Part shown: positions 5,462 to 7,664 of the stretch, piece after piece
Layout: every line of letters starts with the position of its first letter
Numbering within the stretch: the stretch's first letter is position 1
Notes under the pieces: model-generated
Databases searched by the model: none
The model's input: the letters and a program-made list of their open reading frames with translations, nothing else
What the model was told of the DNA's origin: nothing
Source: an uncultured Persicitalea sp.
GTDB lineage: Bacteria; Bacteroidota; Bacteroidia; Cytophagales; Spirosomataceae
DNA: 7,664 nucleotides
Direction: 5' to 3'
Assembly: GCA_950075905.1 (NCBI GenBank)
Contig: CATMVR010000229.1
Coordinates: 1-7,664, forward strand
Made by a program: the position numbers and the translations under genes

Positions 5462-7210
5462 ATGCTCAAACTGCCTTCACTCAAAACCCTTACCTACGGA
5501 TTGCAACAGGTGATCCAGCGCTTTCCGCTGGTCGTTACGGTAGCAGCCCTGAAAGCAAGTGCCCTCCTTTTTCTGTTTGAGTACCCCCAAACCCACCCTC
5601 AGTACGATCTGGTTATCCGCCTGACGCTGCTCACTTTTCTGGCCCTTCCCCTCACGCTGAGCCTCCATCTGGTAGCCGAGCGGCGGCGCTGGAATGCCCT
5701 CCTGCTGACGGCAGGCGCTGCCGGTATCCTACTTTTGCTGACCCTGTATTTTTTGACGCTGGCGCCCGACCCCATCCAGCGCGACTACTACCGCTTTGGG
5801 ATGTTTATGGCCTGTGCCCACCTGCTGGTTTCGTTTGCTCCCTTCGTGGGCTACAACGAACCCAACGGCTTCTGGCAATTTAACAAGCTCATGCTCATGC
5901 AGCTTGTTACGGCTACCTTATATGCCGGCACGCTCTACCTGGGGCTGATCATTGCCATCGAGACCGTCAAGTTTCTGTTCGACATCAGCTTTCCTTTCCG
6001 AATAGAGGCCGATCTTCTGGTGCTCACGATTGGTTTTTTCCATACGCTTTTTTTTCTGAACGGCTTTCCACTGCACCTCGATATCCTCGAAGGTCAGAGC
6101 TCCTACTCGCGCGGGGTCAAGGTATTTACGCAGTACGTACTTCTGCCGCTCGTGGTGGTGTACCTTGGCATTCTGTATCTCTATATCGGTAAAATACTTG
6201 TGCAGTGGCAGCTGCCCGAAGGCGGTGTGGCCTACCTCGTTATGGCGTTTTCTGTGGCGGGTATTCTGGCGCTGCTGCTGGTGTACCCTCTGCGCGAGAG
6301 CGCCGGCGAGCGCTGGGTCCTGCTTTTCACCCGGCGGTTCTATCTGGCCCTTTTTCCGCTCATTATTCTGCTGTGGGCCGGCATATACCGCCGTATACAA
6401 GACTATGGCATTACCGAAAACCGCTACCTCGTAGCTGCACTCGCCGTATGGCTGGCGGGTATTTCTCTGTATTTTTTGTTTAGCCGTAAAGACGACATCC
6501 GCTGGATTCCCCTGAGCCTGTGCGTGATCAGCTTCCTCCTGGCCGTTGGTCCGTGGAGTATTTTCAGCGTGTCACGCCGGGCGCAGGCCAGCCGTTTTGA
6601 GCAGTTGCTGGCCGAGTACAAGCTATTGAACTCCAACCGGCAACTGAGTGGCGGAGCTACACTGTCTGCCCAGGACTACGACCAGCTGGTTTCGGGCATC
6701 CGCTATTTTCGGAGCCGCCGGGAGAGCGATGAATTACGCCCCTATTTCACTACCCTGCCCCAGACCGACGACTCGCAAGCCCTGGCCAATGCCATGGAAA
6801 AGCAGCTAAGTAAGGTCGTGCAGGTTACGGCCGAAACTCGCTCCCCAGACGCCAGTCTCAGCTATTCGCTGGCCGGATCTGATCAGGGTATCGAGGTGCC
6901 GGTACGGAGCTTTGACTTTTTGTGGACCCTGGATTTTTATGGTGATAGGACCATGGAACGGGGCGATTGGCGCATCGAGTCGTCTGACCAGGGTGCCCGG
7001 CTCAGTGTGTTTCGCAACGGTACCCGGCTCGTGACCTGGGAAATCGCCGCCCGGCTATCTGAGCTCGACTCCCGGTACGGCTCTTCTGCCTACGAACTTC
7101 CTCCGGCTACCCTTACCTTTGAGCATCCACAGGCACGCCTGGTACTCAGAAGCGCTTCCTGGAACGGGACGAAGTATTCCTATCAGGGTGTTTTTATGAG
7201 AAAAGAGTAG
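5462..7210 (+). CDS. Polytopic inner-membrane protein, DUF4153 family
   Basis: The 582-residue product has about eleven hydrophobic segments in its first two thirds (near 21-40, 53-72, 80-100, 112-130, 144-168, 183-201, 222-244, 256-275, 290-309, 321-340 and 347-368) and a soluble C-terminal domain of about 210 residues. The segment RIQDYGITENRYL (311-323) followed by a membrane helix, then IRWIPLSL (346-353) and GPWSIFSVSRRAQ (363-375), is the characteristic pattern I associate with DUF4153 proteins of Bacteroidota and other bacteria. No catalytic residues or transport motifs are recognised, and the biochemical function of the family is not established. The C-terminal domain opens with a polar stretch (376-425) and ends in beta-rich sequence (roughly 465-580) without known motifs. 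The start ATG at 5462 gives a short N-terminal lead before the first helix; the upstream DNA looks non-coding. It is apparently monocistronic or followed by the deacetylase gene after 108 bases. Confidence 0.85.
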   Translation: MLKLPSLKTLTYGLQQVIQRFPLVVTVAALKASALLFLFEYPQTHPQYDLVIRLTLLTFLALPLTLSLHLVAERRRWNALLLTAGAAGILLLLTLYFLTLAPDPIQRDYYRFGMFMACAHLLVSFAPFVGYNEPNGFWQFNKLMLMQLVTATLYAGTLYLGLIIAIETVKFLFDISFPFRIEADLLVLTIGFFHTLFFLNGFPLHLDILEGQSSYSRGVKVFTQYVLLPLVVVYLGILYLYIGKILVQWQLPEGGVAYLVMAFSVAGILALLLVYPLRESAGERWVLLFTRRFYLALFPLIILLWAGIYRRIQDYGITENRYLVAALAVWLAGISLYFLFSRKDDIRWIPLSLCVISFLLAVGPWSIFSVSRRAQASRFEQLLAEYKLLNSNRQLSGGATLSAQDYDQLVSGIRYFRSRRESDELRPYFTTLPQTDDSQALANAMEKQLSKVVQVTAETRSPDASLSYSLAGSDQGIEVPVRSFDFLWTLDFYGDRTMERGDWRIESSDQGARLSVFRNGTRLVTWEIAARLSELDSRYGSSAYELPPATLTFEHPQARLVLRSASWNGTKYSYQGVFMRKE

Positions 7211-7236
7211 GCTTGTTCACTAGCCTGATCATGCGG

Positions 7237-7289
7237 CCGGAAAGTACTGATAGAAGTATGATTTTTTACTTCTCATCTTTTCTTTCCGG
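7237..7289. repeat. Nested inverted repeats upstream of the deacetylase gene
   Basis: The outer repeat is CCGGAAAG (7237-7244) with CTTTCCGG (7282-7289), 8 bp and perfect. The inner repeat is AGAAGTA (7252-7258) with TACTTCT (7267-7273), 7 bp around an 8-base loop. An alternative pairing AAAGTAC (7241-7247) with GTACTTT (7294-7300) competes with the outer stem. It could be a weak terminator for the membrane-protein gene, a leader structure or a paired operator. The T-run lies in the inner loop rather than after the stem, so a standard terminator is unlikely. Confidence 0.5.
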
Positions 7290-7294
7290 ATATG

Positions 7295-7302
7295 TACTTT
7301 TT
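7295..7302 (+). promoter_or_regulatory. Weak candidate -7 element for the deacetylase gene
   Basis: TACTTTTT differs from TAnnTTTG only in the last base and lies 16 bases before ATG 7319, which would give a very short leader. No -33 TTTG is seen at the proper distance. It overlaps the alternative hairpin arm at 7294-7300. Confidence 0.2.
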
Positions 7303-7318
7303 TCAGCAAATACACTTT

Positions 7319-7664
7319 ATGAAACGCATTTTTCTATCGCTTTTGTCACTAGCTATGCTTTCAAATGCCTCCGCCCAAACCAAAACCTACGCCGAGCAAC
7401 TCGGCTTCCCGGCAGGCAAGAAGGTAATTATCATGCACGTAGATGACGCAGGAATGTCCTATGACTCCAACCAGGGCACCATCAAGGCCATCCGCGATGG
7501 CGTGACTACTTCCGTCAGTGTCATGATGCCCTGTCCCTGGGTGCCGGGCTTTGTGCACTACCTCAAACAAAACCCCGACCTGGACGCCGGCCTGCACCTG
7601 ACCATGACCTCTGAGTGGAAAGACTACCGCTGGGGGCCGCTGGCCGGCAAGCCTACTGTGAAAG
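7319..7664 (+). CDS. Exported YdjC/ChbG-like carbohydrate deacetylase, N-terminal part (3' truncated by window)
   Basis: The frame from ATG 7319 stays open to the window edge, giving 115 residues. Residues 1-19 form a Sec signal peptide (MKRIF, then a hydrophobic core, then NASA|Q), so the enzyme should work in the periplasm or be anchored beyond it. The mature part begins with VIIMHVDDAGMSYDSN (36-51), whose Asp-Asp is the metal-binding start of the YdjC/ChbG family, followed by GVTTSVSVMMPCPW (61-74) and GLHLTMTSEW (91-100), where His93 is the next expected metal ligand. The family removes acetyl groups from N-acetylated sugars, such as chito-oligosaccharides in ChbG. The signal peptide differs from cytoplasmic E. 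coli ChbG and suggests use of external or periplasmic glycans. The final catalytic part is beyond the window, so the substrate cannot be assessed. Whether it is co-transcribed with the preceding membrane-protein gene is unclear. Confidence 0.88.
   Translation, partial: MKRIFLSLLSLAMLSNASAQTKTYAEQLGFPAGKKVIIMHVDDAGMSYDSNQGTIKAIRDGVTTSVSVMMPCPWVPGFVHYLKQNPDLDAGLHLTMTSEWKDYRWGPLAGKPTVK

Noticed and set aside
5275..5580. Open frame of 101 codons upstream of and overlapping the DUF4153 gene
   Set aside because: It has a non-ATG start, no recognisable domain, low-complexity composition, and overlaps a well-supported gene in another frame.
5918..6400. 160-codon minus-strand frame inside the DUF4153 gene
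   Set aside because: Its charged, low-complexity product is what results from reading hydrophobic membrane-helix codons on the opposite strand.
1..7664. Mobile element, prophage or defence system
   Set aside because: No transposase, integrase, phage structural, nuclease or toxin-antitoxin gene is present; all genes read as ordinary metabolic or envelope genes.

Overview
The window looks like chromosomal DNA from a Bacteroidota bacterium, most likely a moderately GC-rich member of the Cytophagales (Spirosoma/Dyadobacter-like); the genus is a guess. The reasons are start codons preceded by A-rich leaders with no Shine-Dalgarno sequence, exact matches to the Bacteroidota -7 promoter element TAnnTTTG ahead of two genes, and the character of the membrane and outer-membrane proteins. 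No phage genes, transposase, rRNA, tRNA or CRISPR array were seen.

Positions 1-3771 hold a co-directional (+) set of acyl-CoA metabolism genes: the 3' end of an acyl-CoA dehydrogenase (1-295), an APH-fold kinase of the ACAD10/11 type (300-1376), an MDR-family NADPH:quinone oxidoreductase (1508-2482), a MaoC (R)-hydratase (2498-2956) and a FabG-like short-chain dehydrogenase (3034-3771). The first two sit 4 bases apart and together make the two halves of the mammalian ACAD10/ACAD11 fusion, also known as separate proteins in the Pseudomonas putida levulinate (lva) pathway. This suggests breakdown of 4-hydroxyacyl-CoAs: the kinase phosphorylates the 4-hydroxyl, the dehydrogenase-like partner removes it, and a hydratase and 3-hydroxyacyl dehydrogenase of matching (R) stereochemistry could carry the product on to beta-oxidation. 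No acyl-CoA ligase or thiolase is visible, so the route is incomplete here.

Between the kinase and the oxidoreductase lies an unusual 112-base element (1383-1494). Its core folds on paper into a perfect cloverleaf with no unpaired bases at the junction, it has two-fold symmetry, and its mirrored arms differ by compensatory changes. It resembles a REP/BIME-type dispersed palindromic repeat, but I cannot assign it to a known family.

Positions 3772-4209 hold a one-domain rhodanese with its own apparent promoter. That promoter is a Crp/Fnr-like palindrome placed about 41.5 bases upstream of the predicted transcription start, and the gene ends in a clear intrinsic terminator. A minus-strand gene (4210-5223) for a probable outer-membrane beta-barrel converges on that terminator. 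From a shared upstream region, a large polytopic membrane protein of the DUF4153 type is divergently encoded (5462-7210). After a 108-base leader with nested inverted repeats, the window ends inside a gene for an exported YdjC/ChbG-like carbohydrate deacetylase (7319-7664, truncated).
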